Below, one piece after another: positions 1 to 6,462 of a stretch of DNA of 9,542 nucleotides. Origin of the DNA: Loktanella sp. (GTDB taxonomy: Bacteria; Pseudomonadota; Alphaproteobacteria; Rhodobacterales; Rhodobacteraceae); the NCBI GenBank assembly GCA_003551805.1, contig PUNR01000168.1, positions 1 to 9,542 on the forward strand, written 5' to 3'. The notes beneath the pieces were generated by a model that ran no database searches, was not told the DNA's origin, and saw only the letters and a list, made by a program, of their open reading frames with translations. The translations under genes and the position numbers were made by a program. Numbering within the stretch: the first letter of the stretch is position 1; every line of letters begins with the position of its first letter.

Positions 1-113
1 CCACTGATGGTTGAAACAGCTTCCACAGCATCCACCTGCCCAAGCAAGGCTTGAAAGTACTTCTCTGATATTTTCGGGACCATTACTTCACCGCTTGATT
101 GTAGCCACCTCAG

Positions 114-132
114 AATGTCGAAACCGGACATT
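114..132. repeat. small inverted repeat (AATGTC / GACATT)
   Basis: A perfect 6-bp inverted repeat, AATGTC at 114-119 and GACATT at 127-132, encloses a 7-base loop. A G-T pair could extend it by one. There is no T tract, so it is unlikely to be a terminator. I have an impression of similar short elements between roseobacter genes, but cannot confirm this from the window alone. Confidence 0.35.
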
Positions 133-261
133 TAAGCAAGATGCAGCATCAATCAATTTGGGCTCATTCCTGCCGGCCGCTGCGCTCCGCGTGAAGGTCT
201 GGATTGTGCTTATGCTTTATCTCGCGGCGTGGCTGTAAAAAGCAATCTGCCCGTCAGTCAG

Positions 262-281
262 CGACTTTAACTTTAAAGTCG
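262..281. repeat. AT-rich hairpin downstream of purD
   Basis: The arms CGACTTTA (262-269) and TAAAGTCG (274-281) form an 8-bp perfect inverted repeat with a 4-base loop. It lies 26 bases past the purD stop in the direction of purD transcription. No run of U follows directly on the minus strand, so as a purD terminator it would be weak. On the plus strand an AT-rich tail follows, but no gene there needs it. Confidence 0.4.
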
Positions 282-306
282 GTTCAATTTTAAACCCCGT
301 TCAACT

Positions 307-1569
307 TTAGAGCGCCCGCCAGCCGATGTCCGACCGGTAAAAACCGCCCGGCCAGTCGATGCCTTGCGCCATCGCATAGGCTTGTTCATGCGCCTCTGCC
401 AAGGTTGCGCCGCGGGCGGTGACGTTCAGCACGCGGCCACCGTTGGCCTGATATTGCCCGTCCACCCGTTTCGTGCCCGCATGAAAGACCATGTGGAAAC
501 TGTCGGCAGGCAAACCGTCCAGCCCGCTGATCACGCTGCCTTTGGCGTAAGCCTCGGGATAGCCGTTGGCGGCCATGACGATTGTCAGCGCGTGATCGTC
601 TGCCCAATTGACAGTCATCTCGTGCAGGCGTTCTTCGGCGCAGGCCTGCAGCAGATCAAGGATCTGGCCACCCAGCCGCATCATCAAGACCTGACATTCG
701 GGATCGCCAAAGCGGACGTTATATTCCACCAGCCGTGGCTGGCCGTTCTGGATCATCAGACCGCAGAACAAAACGCCCTGAAACATTGTGCCACGGCGGG
801 CCATTTCATCCATCGTGGGCTGGATGATTTCCGACAGCGCCTTTTGCGTGACCGCGTCGTTCATCACGGGGGCAGGGGAATAGGCACCCATGCCGCCTGT
901 GTTCGGCCCCTGATCGCCGTCAAAGGCGCGTTTGTGGTCCTGGGCGGTGCCGACAGGCAGGATCGTCTTGCCGTCGCAGAGCACGAAGAAGGACGCTTCT
1001 TCGCCTTCCATAAATTCCTCGATCACCACCGACGCGCCTGCATCGCCAAAGGCCCCGTCGAACATGTCGTCGATGGCGGCGAGTGCTTCGTCCAGCGTCA
1101 TGGCGACGGTGACGCCTTTGCCTGCGGCCAGACCGTCGGCCTTGATAACGATGGGCGCACCTTGGGCCTGCACATAGGCGCGGGCTTCATCCGCATTGGT
1201 GAAGGTCGCGTAGCCCGCAGTGGGGGCGCCCGCGGCATCGCAGATGGATTTGGTAAAGGCTTTTGACGCCTCCAGCTGCGCTGCGGCCTGCGAGGGGCCA
1301 AAGACCAGCAAACCGGCACGGCGCAAACGGTCGGCGACACCGGCGGCAAGGGGGGCCTCTGGCCCGATGATCACGAAATCAATGGCGTTTTCTTCGGCGA
1401 AAACCGCCACGGCATCACCGTCAAGCATGTTGATATCGGCGCAATCGGCGATCTGCGCGATGCCCGCATTGCCCGGCGCCACAATCAGCCGGTCGCATTT
1501 GGGGTTCTGTTTGATCGCCCAGGCGAGACTATGTTCGCGCCCGCCGCTGCCGAGGATCAGGATGTTCAT
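307..1569 (-). CDS. purD: phosphoribosylamine-glycine ligase (GAR synthetase)
   Basis: PurD joins glycine to 5-phosphoribosylamine using ATP, the second step of purine synthesis, in the cytoplasm. The 420-residue product has the usual length and order of parts. The N-terminal domain opens with GSGGREH (7-13) and has IGPEAPLAAG (68-77). The ATP-grasp core shows VIKADGLAAGKGV (141-153), EEFMEGEEASF (184-194), DHKR (211-214) and GPNTGGMGAYSP (221-232). The family signature RFGDPE is at 286-291, and ANGYP (334-338) begins the C-terminal domain. The frame is open 9 codons further upstream. I chose the ATG at 1569 because the family begins with MNILILGSGG and because GGAG lies 6 bases upstream. It diverges from xseA and has no operon partner in view. 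Confidence 0.97.
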   Translation of the reverse strand: MNILILGSGGREHSLAWAIKQNPKCDRLIVAPGNAGIAQIADCADINMLDGDAVAVFAEENAIDFVIIGPEAPLAAGVADRLRRAGLLVFGPSQAAAQLEASKAFTKSICDAAGAPTAGYATFTNADEARAYVQAQGAPIVIKADGLAAGKGVTVAMTLDEALAAIDDMFDGAFGDAGASVVIEEFMEGEEASFFVLCDGKTILPVGTAQDHKRAFDGDQGPNTGGMGAYSPAPVMNDAVTQKALSEIIQPTMDEMARRGTMFQGVLFCGLMIQNGQPRLVEYNVRFGDPECQVLMMRLGGQILDLLQACAEERLHEMTVNWADDHALTIVMAANGYPEAYAKGSVISGLDGLPADSFHMVFHAGTKRVDGQYQANGGRVLNVTARGATLAEAHEQAYAMAQGIDWPGGFYRSDIGWRAL

Positions 1570-1600
1570 GGCGCTCTCCGCTTGGACTTTGGTCAAGGGC

Positions 1601-1629
1601 GTTCTAAGGTCGGGGGAACCATATCACAA
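1601..1629 (-). promoter_or_regulatory. candidate purD promoter
   Basis: On the minus strand TTGTGA (1629-1624) and TAGAAC (1606-1601) are 17 bases apart. Each matches the sigma-70 consensus at 4 of 6 positions. Transcription would start near 1594, giving a leader of about 25 bases that includes the GGAG ribosome site. The 69-bp gap must also hold the xseA promoter. For that I see only a weaker pair on the plus strand, TTGGAC (1582-1587) and TAAGGT (1605-1610), which overlaps this one. The call rests on eye matching only. Confidence 0.35.
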
Positions 1630-1638
1630 GAGCGACTG

Positions 1639-3123
1639 ATGGACCTTTTCGACGATCCCGCCCCAGCCGATAACACACCGGAATTTTCCGTCTCCGAGAT
1701 TTCGGGCGCGGTAAAGAAGGCGATTGAAGGCGGGTTTTCGCATATCCGCGTGCGCGGCGAATTGGGGCGCATATCGCGGCCCGCGTCGGGGCATATCTAT
1801 CTTGACCTTAAAGACGACAGGTCTGTGCTGTCGGGGATCATCTGGAAAGGCCGCGCTGCCGCGCTGACCCACCGGCCGGAAGAGGGGATGGAGGTGATCG
1901 CCACCGGCAAGCTGACGACCTTTCCGGGCCAGTCGAAATATCAGATGATCATCGAGGATATCCAGCCTGCGGGTGCCGGTGCGCTGATGGCGATGCTGGA
2001 AAAACGCCGCGCTATGCTGGCGGGCGAGGGGTTGTTTGATGCCGCACGCAAACAAAAGCTGCCGTATCTGCCCGAGATTATCGGCGTTGTGACATCCCCG
2101 TCCGGTGCTGTAATCCGCGATATCCTGCACCGGTTGCGCGACCGTTTCCCGCGCAAGGTGCTGGTCTGGCCGGTCGCTGTGCAAGGCCAGAAATGCGCGG
2201 GCGAGGTGGCGGCGGCCATCAACGGGTTCAACCAATTGACCCCCGGTGGTGCCTTGCCGCGCCCTGATTTGCTGATCGTCGCGCGTGGCGGTGGATCGTT
2301 AGAGGATTTGTGGGGGTTCAACGAAGAAATCGTGGTCCGTGCGGCGGCGGCATCCGGCATACCGCTGATTTCTGCGGTGGGCCATGAAACCGACACCACG
2401 CTGATTGATTTCGCGGCCGACGTGCGCGCGCCGACACCGACGGCGGCGGCGGAACTGGCCGTGCCGGTGCGGATGGAATTGCTGGCCTTTGTCGACGGGC
2501 AGGGTGCGCGGCTGGTGCGGGCCTTGTCCAACGGTGTGCAGAACCGCAGCCAGCGCCTGCGCGATCTGGCCCGTGCCTTGCCGCAGGTCGATACATTGAC
2601 CGAAGGACCACGCCAGCGGCTGGATTATCTGTCCGACCGTCTGCCCGCCGCCTTGCGGCAAGCCGCCGCCAAAAAGCGGCTGCAATTGTCCGACGCCGCC
2701 CTGCGCCCCGCGATCCTGCAACGCAAACTGGCCGAGGATCGGCGCCATCTGACCGCGCTTGGCGACAGGCTGGTGCCTGCGCTTCAACGCCGCAACCGTG
2801 ATGCGGCGGCGATTCTGGAACGGGCAGGGCGCGGGTTGCGGGCGGATCTGTTGCAGATGCGGCTGGACCGGCAGGACGAACGGCTTGGCAATGCGCTGCA
2901 ACGTCTGTCCGACCGTGCGACACGCCAACAGGCGGAACGGACGGCAAAGCTGGCGTCACTGGACCGGCTGCGCGAAACCTTGGGGTATATGGAAACCCTC
3001 AAACGGGGTTATGCGGTCGTGCGTTCGGGTGAGGCGCTGGTGACGGATAGCCAGACAGCGGCCAAAGCGGGCGATCTGGAAATCCAGTTCGCAGACGGGC
3101 GGGTCAACGTCCGGTCAGGATGA
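1639..3123 (+). CDS. xseA: exodeoxyribonuclease VII large subunit
   Basis: XseA is the catalytic large subunit of exonuclease VII, which cuts single-stranded DNA from both ends and works with several copies of the small subunit XseB (not in this window). The 494-residue product shows the expected order. An N-terminal OB fold for single-stranded DNA binding spans about 15-105 (FSVSEISGAVK, GHIYLDLKD, TTFPGQSKYQ). The catalytic domain follows, with GVVTSPSGAVIRDI (149-162), RGGGSLEDLWGFNEE (216-230) and SAVGHETDTT (245-254). A long Arg/Ala/Leu-rich coiled-coil region runs from about 280 to 445, and the C-terminal segment carries LKRGYAVV (454-461). The frame is open 36 codons upstream, but the family start MDLFDD and an AAGAG site 6 bases before it favour the ATG at 1639. 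Its last 9 bases overlap the convergent gene at 3115-3498. Confidence 0.96.
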   Translation: MDLFDDPAPADNTPEFSVSEISGAVKKAIEGGFSHIRVRGELGRISRPASGHIYLDLKDDRSVLSGIIWKGRAAALTHRPEEGMEVIATGKLTTFPGQSKYQMIIEDIQPAGAGALMAMLEKRRAMLAGEGLFDAARKQKLPYLPEIIGVVTSPSGAVIRDILHRLRDRFPRKVLVWPVAVQGQKCAGEVAAAINGFNQLTPGGALPRPDLLIVARGGGSLEDLWGFNEEIVVRAAAASGIPLISAVGHETDTTLIDFAADVRAPTPTAAAELAVPVRMELLAFVDGQGARLVRALSNGVQNRSQRLRDLARALPQVDTLTEGPRQRLDYLSDRLPAALRQAAAKKRLQLSDAALRPAILQRKLAEDRRHLTALGDRLVPALQRRNRDAAAILERAGRGLRADLLQMRLDRQDERLGNALQRLSDRATRQQAERTAKLASLDRLRETLGYMETLKRGYAVVRSGEALVTDSQTAAKAGDLEIQFADGRVNVRSG

Positions 3124-3498
3124 CAGATCGTTGCAGATTAGCGGTGCGTCATCATCTGTTTCAAAGATGATCGTCCCAAAAGGGACATTGGTGAAAACGC
3201 CCCTGATCCCGTAATCTTCCAGCGTGATGGCCCAGCATTGCGGTTCGGGATTATCGTCGTACTGGAAACAGATATCGCCGTCCTCTTCGTACCAGACGCC
3301 ATACATGCAGGTCCCGTCAAAGGTGGACCACATCACGCGGCGGTTGGGCAGATAAGCTTCGACGCCGTAAGCGGGATTGGTCTCGGTGCGGAAGGTGATG
3401 GTGCGGCCAGTGACATGGGCGTCGAATGCGTCAGCATCCACCGTTTCCTGCGCCGCGGCAGGTGTCGCAAGGCAAAGCAGCACCAGAAAGCTACGCAT
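3115..3498 (-). CDS. small secreted protein, function unknown
   Basis: The 127-residue product has a clear Sec signal peptide: MRSFLVLLCLATPAAAQ, with cleavage near residue 16 or 17. The mature part is acidic, about 110 residues, with four cysteines (64, 77, 88, 122) that could form two disulfides in the periplasm. Conserved-looking patches are GRTITF (31-36), YGVEAYLPNRRVMW (44-57), GVWYEE (67-72), CFQYDDNPEPQCW (77-89) and a C-terminal ICNDL. I recall similar proteins from many Rhodobacterales, all without assigned function; that is memory, not a search. I chose the ATG at 3498 because it starts the signal peptide; 20 upstream codons lie inside the alkB-like gene. Its first 8 bases overlap that gene's stop, so translation is probably coupled. 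It ends convergently over the xseA tail. Confidence 0.85.
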   Translation of the reverse strand: MRSFLVLLCLATPAAAQETVDADAFDAHVTGRTITFRTETNPAYGVEAYLPNRRVMWSTFDGTCMYGVWYEEDGDICFQYDDNPEPQCWAITLEDYGIRGVFTNVPFGTIIFETDDDAPLICNDLSS

Positions 3499-4507
3499 TG
3501 CGCCACCTGTCCGCCAGAGGGTCCATGATTCGCCGCCAAAGCGGGGGCACCAGCGCAATACTGGCCATCAGTGGCAGGGGGCGCGGCAACATCGGCGCAT
3601 CATCGGGTAGGTCCAGCGCGGGATAGGCGCGGGCAGGGCGGGCGTGATGGTCTGAATGGCGGGTCGCGTTCAGCATCATGGCGGATGAATACCAATGCGG
3701 GCTGTTCCAGCTGTGGTGCGCTGCAACCGGTTCGGGTTTGCCGTCGGCACGGGATTTGCGCATCAAGCCGTAATGCTGGACATAGTCCGAAAGTAGCAAC
3801 TGCATCTGCGCATGGCTTGCCAATGCAACATACAAAACCATCCCCTTGATACCACCCAGCCCATAGGCCAGCGCGATAAACGCCGCACCGCCGCCCAGAT
3901 AAATCCAGTAAGGGTTGCGCCATGCAGGCCGTCCGATCCGCGCAAGGCGGTCTTTTTCGGCGCGGTAGCCGCCCTTGAACGACCCGACCCAAGCGCGGAT
4001 CACATAGCGGTAAAAACCTTCGCCCTTGCGCGATGTGTTGGGGTCTTTGCGTGTCGCGACATGGCGGTGATGCACCAGCACATGCGCCGATGTATGATGC
4101 CCGAACAAAAGCGAGATATAGACCCACATGCCCAGCCGGTGCAGCGCACGCTGCGGGCGGTGGATCAATTCATGCGCATTAGCATTGCTGACCTGCCCGA
4201 AATACAGACCTGCTGCAAAGAACAGCCCGACCTTTTCCAGACGGCTGATCATATCACCCGCCAGCGCCCAGACCACCACGGGCACCAGTGCCAGATGCGC
4301 AAGCGCCAGAAGAACCGACAGGGCCGTGCCGGTGGCGCCATCGTCGTGGGTGCGGTCCTCGGGCAGCAGGCGGTCAAGCAGGCTTGTCACCACTGTCAGC
4401 ACCAGAACAGCAGCCACGATCCAGTAGCTGCCTTGCAAGGCACCGATGCCGATCAGCCCCGCAGGTAGCAGCGTGGCAAATGCAAAAAGGGCGGCGTGTT
4501 TATCCAT
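3491..4507 (-). CDS. AlkB-type membrane di-iron monooxygenase
   Basis: This is a 338-residue integral membrane protein of the AlkB/fatty-acid-hydroxylase superfamily, whose best known members add oxygen to the end carbon of alkanes using electrons from rubredoxin. All nine histidines expected for the di-iron site are visible: HELIH (112-116), HVLVHH (142-147), the histidine of YVQHYG (245), and HSDHH (284-288). Other AlkB signatures are HVATRKDPNTSRKGEGFYRY (149-168) and HSWNSP (265-270). Hydrophobic stretches near 8-24, 28-45, 63-83, 92-104, 203-238 and 308-323 fit the multi-helix fold. It is shorter than classic AlkB (about 400), and the usual NYxEHYGL reads DYVQHYGL. The substrate is therefore open: alkane, fatty acyl or an aryl-methyl compound. 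There is no rubredoxin domain or gene nearby. It is divergent from the formate dehydrogenase gene and coupled to the secreted protein downstream. Confidence 0.9.
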   Translation of the reverse strand: MDKHAALFAFATLLPAGLIGIGALQGSYWIVAAVLVLTVVTSLLDRLLPEDRTHDDGATGTALSVLLALAHLALVPVVVWALAGDMISRLEKVGLFFAAGLYFGQVSNANAHELIHRPQRALHRLGMWVYISLLFGHHTSAHVLVHHRHVATRKDPNTSRKGEGFYRYVIRAWVGSFKGGYRAEKDRLARIGRPAWRNPYWIYLGGGAAFIALAYGLGGIKGMVLYVALASHAQMQLLLSDYVQHYGLMRKSRADGKPEPVAAHHSWNSPHWYSSAMMLNATRHSDHHARPARAYPALDLPDDAPMLPRPLPLMASIALVPPLWRRIMDPLADRWRNA

Positions 4508-4515
4508 TATCGCGA

Positions 4516-4544
4516 TCTATAGCATGTGTTTTTGTCCAGATTAA
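4516..4544 (-). promoter_or_regulatory. candidate promoter of the alkB-like gene, possibly leaderless
   Basis: On the minus strand TATAGA (4521-4516) is a fair -10 box, and TTAATC (4544-4539), 17 bases upstream, is a weak -35. The -10 ends only 8 bases before the start codon, and no Shine-Dalgarno sequence precedes it. The transcript may therefore begin at or next to the ATG. The palindrome ATCGCGAT (4509-4516) fills the space between and could be an operator or a chance match. Confidence 0.3.
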
Positions 4545-4632
4545 GAGCAACTCGCATGATGCGCGCTTTGGCGCAGGTGTGTCGCTTTTGCGTGGTTCGG
4601 GGGTGTGCCAGCGGCTATGCTGCAGCAAAATC

Positions 4633-4638
4633 AAAGGA
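4633..4638 (+). promoter_or_regulatory. ribosome binding site that fixes the fdh beta start
   Basis: AAAGGA lies 8 bases before the ATG at 4647. Two other in-frame ATGs upstream, at 4605 and 4617, and one at 4638 that overlaps the site itself lack a comparable spacing. The start at 4647 gives an N-terminus MAKDNKDG. Confidence 0.7.
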
Positions 4639-4646
4639 TGGCAGGC

Positions 4647-6332
4647 ATGGCCAAAGACAACAAGGACGGCATCTGGAAATCAGGCACAGGCAAAGGGCGG
4701 CACACGCCCAAAGGCCGCCAGATTGATGATACCGCTTGGGAAGAAGTACGCGCCTTGCTGGGCGCAGGTCCGCGCCGACGCGATCTGCTGATCGAGTATT
4801 TGCACCTGATCCAAGACCAATACGGCCACCTGTCCGCCGCCCATCTGCGCGCCTTGGCCGAGGAAATGCGCCTTAGTCAGGCAGAGGTATATGAGGTCGC
4901 GACGTTCTACGCCCATTTTGATGTGGTGAAAGAAGGCGAAACCCCGCCGCCCGCCCTGACGATCCGCGTTTGCGACAGTCTGTCGTGCGAACTGGCAGGG
5001 GCGCAGGCGCTGAAATCGGCGCTGGAAAGCGGGCTTGATGCCGCACAGGTCCGCGTGTTGCGCGCGCCTTGCATGGGGCGCTGCGATACCGCGCCCACAT
5101 TGGAGATTGGTCACAACCATATCGACCATGCGACCCTTGAAAAGGTGCAGGCGGCGATTGCGGCCGGTGATACGCATGCGCATGTGCCTGAATATCAGAC
5201 GCTGGCAACCTATCGCGCGGACGGGGGCTATCTGACTTTGGCGCAATTGCGCGACACGGGCGATTGGGAGGCGGTGCAAGAGGTCGTTCTGGCCTCGGGG
5301 CTGCGGGGGCTGGGTGGTGCGGGTTTTCCATCTGGCAAGAAATGGGGGTTCGTGCGCGCCCATGCCGGTCCGCGCTATCTGGCCGTGAATGGCGACGAGG
5401 GCGAACCCGGCACCTTCAAGGACCGCCATTATCTGGAACGCCACCCGCATCTGTTTCTGGAAGGAATGCTGATTGCTGCATGGGCGGTCGAGGCCACGAC
5501 CTGCTTCATCTACATGCGCGACGAATATCCCGCCGTGCTGGAGATTTTGCGCCGCGAAATTGCCGCACTGGAAGAGGCAGGGATCGTCACCCCCGGTTTC
5601 ATCGATCTGCGGCGCGGGGCCGGTGCCTATATCTGCGGCGAAGAATCAGCGATGATCGAAAGCATCGAAGGCAAGCGCGGCCTGCCTCGGCACCGCCCGC
5701 CCTTTGTGGCGCAGGTCGGGATATTTGATCGCCCGACATTGGTGCATAATGTCGAAACCTTGCTGTGGGTGGCGCGGATCTGCCGCGAAGGGCCCGAACT
5801 GCTTAGTCAGGTAGAAAAGAACGGCCGCAAAGGGTTGCGGTCCTATTCGGTATCGGGCCGCGTGGCGCGACCGGGCATTTATGTGCTGCCTGCAGGATCG
5901 ACGATCACCGATATCATCGCAGCAGCAGGCGGCATGGCGCAGGGGCATCAGTTCAAGGCCTATCAGCCGGGTGGCCCGTCCTCTGGCTTGTTGCCTGCGT
6001 CGATCAACGATGTGCCGCTGGATTTCGACACGTTGCAGGAACACGGCACCTTCATCGGATCGGCGGCTGTGGTGGTGTTGTCGGATCACGACCGCGCCCG
6101 CGATGCAGCGCTGAACATGCTGCGTTTTTTCGAGGATGAAAGCTGTGGCCAATGCACGCCGTGTCGTGTCGGGTGCCAAAAGGCGGTGATGCTGATGCAG
6201 GCCGATCACTGGGACCGCGAATTGCTGGGTGATTTGTGTGATGCAATGGCCGATGCCTCGATCTGCGGGTTGGGGCAGGCGGCGCCCAATCCGATCAAAC
6301 TGGTGCTGCGGCATTTTGCAGATGAGGTGTGA
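4647..6332 (+). CDS. NAD-dependent formate dehydrogenase beta subunit (NuoE-NuoF fusion)
   Basis: The 561-residue protein passes electrons from formate oxidation to NAD+ in the cytoplasm. Residues about 30-170 form a NuoE-like thioredoxin fold with a complete [2Fe-2S] set (C109, C114, C142, C146). The NuoF part follows: the glycine-rich FMN loop GLRGLGGAGFPSG (218-230), the NAD/FMN motif NGDEGEPGTFKDR (248-260), YICGEESA (328-335), an SLBB-like segment (about 400-460), and [4Fe-4S] cysteines C500, C503, C506 and C540. The stretch RHYLERHPHLFLEGMLIAAWAV (260-281) resembles formate dehydrogenase rather than complex I. The single-chain fusion matches the Fdh1B type known from Methylobacterium; Rhodobacter-type enzymes have separate FdsG and FdsB. 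HoxF of NAD-reducing hydrogenase has the same layout and is the main alternative. The molybdenum/tungsten alpha subunit and FdhD are not in this window. Confidence 0.88.
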   Translation: MAKDNKDGIWKSGTGKGRHTPKGRQIDDTAWEEVRALLGAGPRRRDLLIEYLHLIQDQYGHLSAAHLRALAEEMRLSQAEVYEVATFYAHFDVVKEGETPPPALTIRVCDSLSCELAGAQALKSALESGLDAAQVRVLRAPCMGRCDTAPTLEIGHNHIDHATLEKVQAAIAAGDTHAHVPEYQTLATYRADGGYLTLAQLRDTGDWEAVQEVVLASGLRGLGGAGFPSGKKWGFVRAHAGPRYLAVNGDEGEPGTFKDRHYLERHPHLFLEGMLIAAWAVEATTCFIYMRDEYPAVLEILRREIAALEEAGIVTPGFIDLRRGAGAYICGEESAMIESIEGKRGLPRHRPPFVAQVGIFDRPTLVHNVETLLWVARICREGPELLSQVEKNGRKGLRSYSVSGRVARPGIYVLPAGSTITDIIAAAGGMAQGHQFKAYQPGGPSSGLLPASINDVPLDFDTLQEHGTFIGSAAVVVLSDHDRARDAALNMLRFFEDESCGQCTPCRVGCQKAVMLMQADHWDRELLGDLCDAMADASICGLGQAAPNPIKLVLRHFADEV

Positions 6333-6336
6333 CGCC

Positions 6337-6370
6337 CGTGGCTTTGCCACGCGCGTGCGCGCCGCGCGGG
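6337..6370. repeat. GC-rich palindromic element, possible terminator or dispersed repeat
   Basis: It starts four bases after the fdh beta stop. CGTGGC (6337-6342) and GCCACG (6346-6351) form a 6-bp hairpin with loop TTT. Directly after it, GCGCG (6351-6355) and CGCGC (6358-6362) form a second inverted repeat, followed by CGCGCGGGG and then GATATTT. No T tract follows either stem, so intrinsic termination would be inefficient. The compact position right after a stop codon fits a REP-like element or a transcript-end stabiliser. The remaining bases to ftsY (6371-6462) show no clear promoter. Confidence 0.45.
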
Positions 6371-6462
6371 GATATTTGGGCTCGGACGATGATGTTATGT
6401 GGTCTTTTCAATCGCGGGCGGAGTGGCTAGGTCTTTTGGAGTAGTCACGAAAGGCGCATCGC

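Larger units (their letters stand above)
1..306. other. non-coding stretch with small hairpins
   Basis: I see no convincing gene in these 306 bases. One open frame of 75 codons (11-238, plus) has no ribosome site, no recognisable domain and a composition like translated intergenic DNA, so I do not call it. The stretch holds a small hairpin at 114-132, an AT-rich hairpin at 262-281, and three similar AT-rich blocks around 269-278, 285-294 and 303-312 that run into the end of purD. Base composition is lower in GC than the neighbouring genes. It may be decayed or repeat-derived sequence; that part is inference. Confidence 0.6.

Noticed and set aside
11..238. 75-codon open frame on the plus strand
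   Set aside because: No ribosome site, no recognisable domain, and a composition typical of translated intergenic DNA.
364..1266. 300-codon plus-strand open frame opposite purD
   Set aside because: It is a shadow of purD. The product is a His/Gly/Arg-rich string with no domain, whereas the minus-strand frame carries every PurD motif.
1531..1638. Longer N-terminus for xseA starting at 1531
   Set aside because: It would extend into purD coding DNA and adds 36 residues not expected in the family. The ATG at 1639 has a fitting ribosome site.
4647..6332. HoxF of an NAD-reducing hydrogenase or complex I NuoF
   Set aside because: The layout is shared, but the RHYLER...FLEGMLIAAWAV stretch resembles formate dehydrogenase beta subunits, and no hydrogenase or nuo genes are nearby. 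HoxF is not fully excluded.
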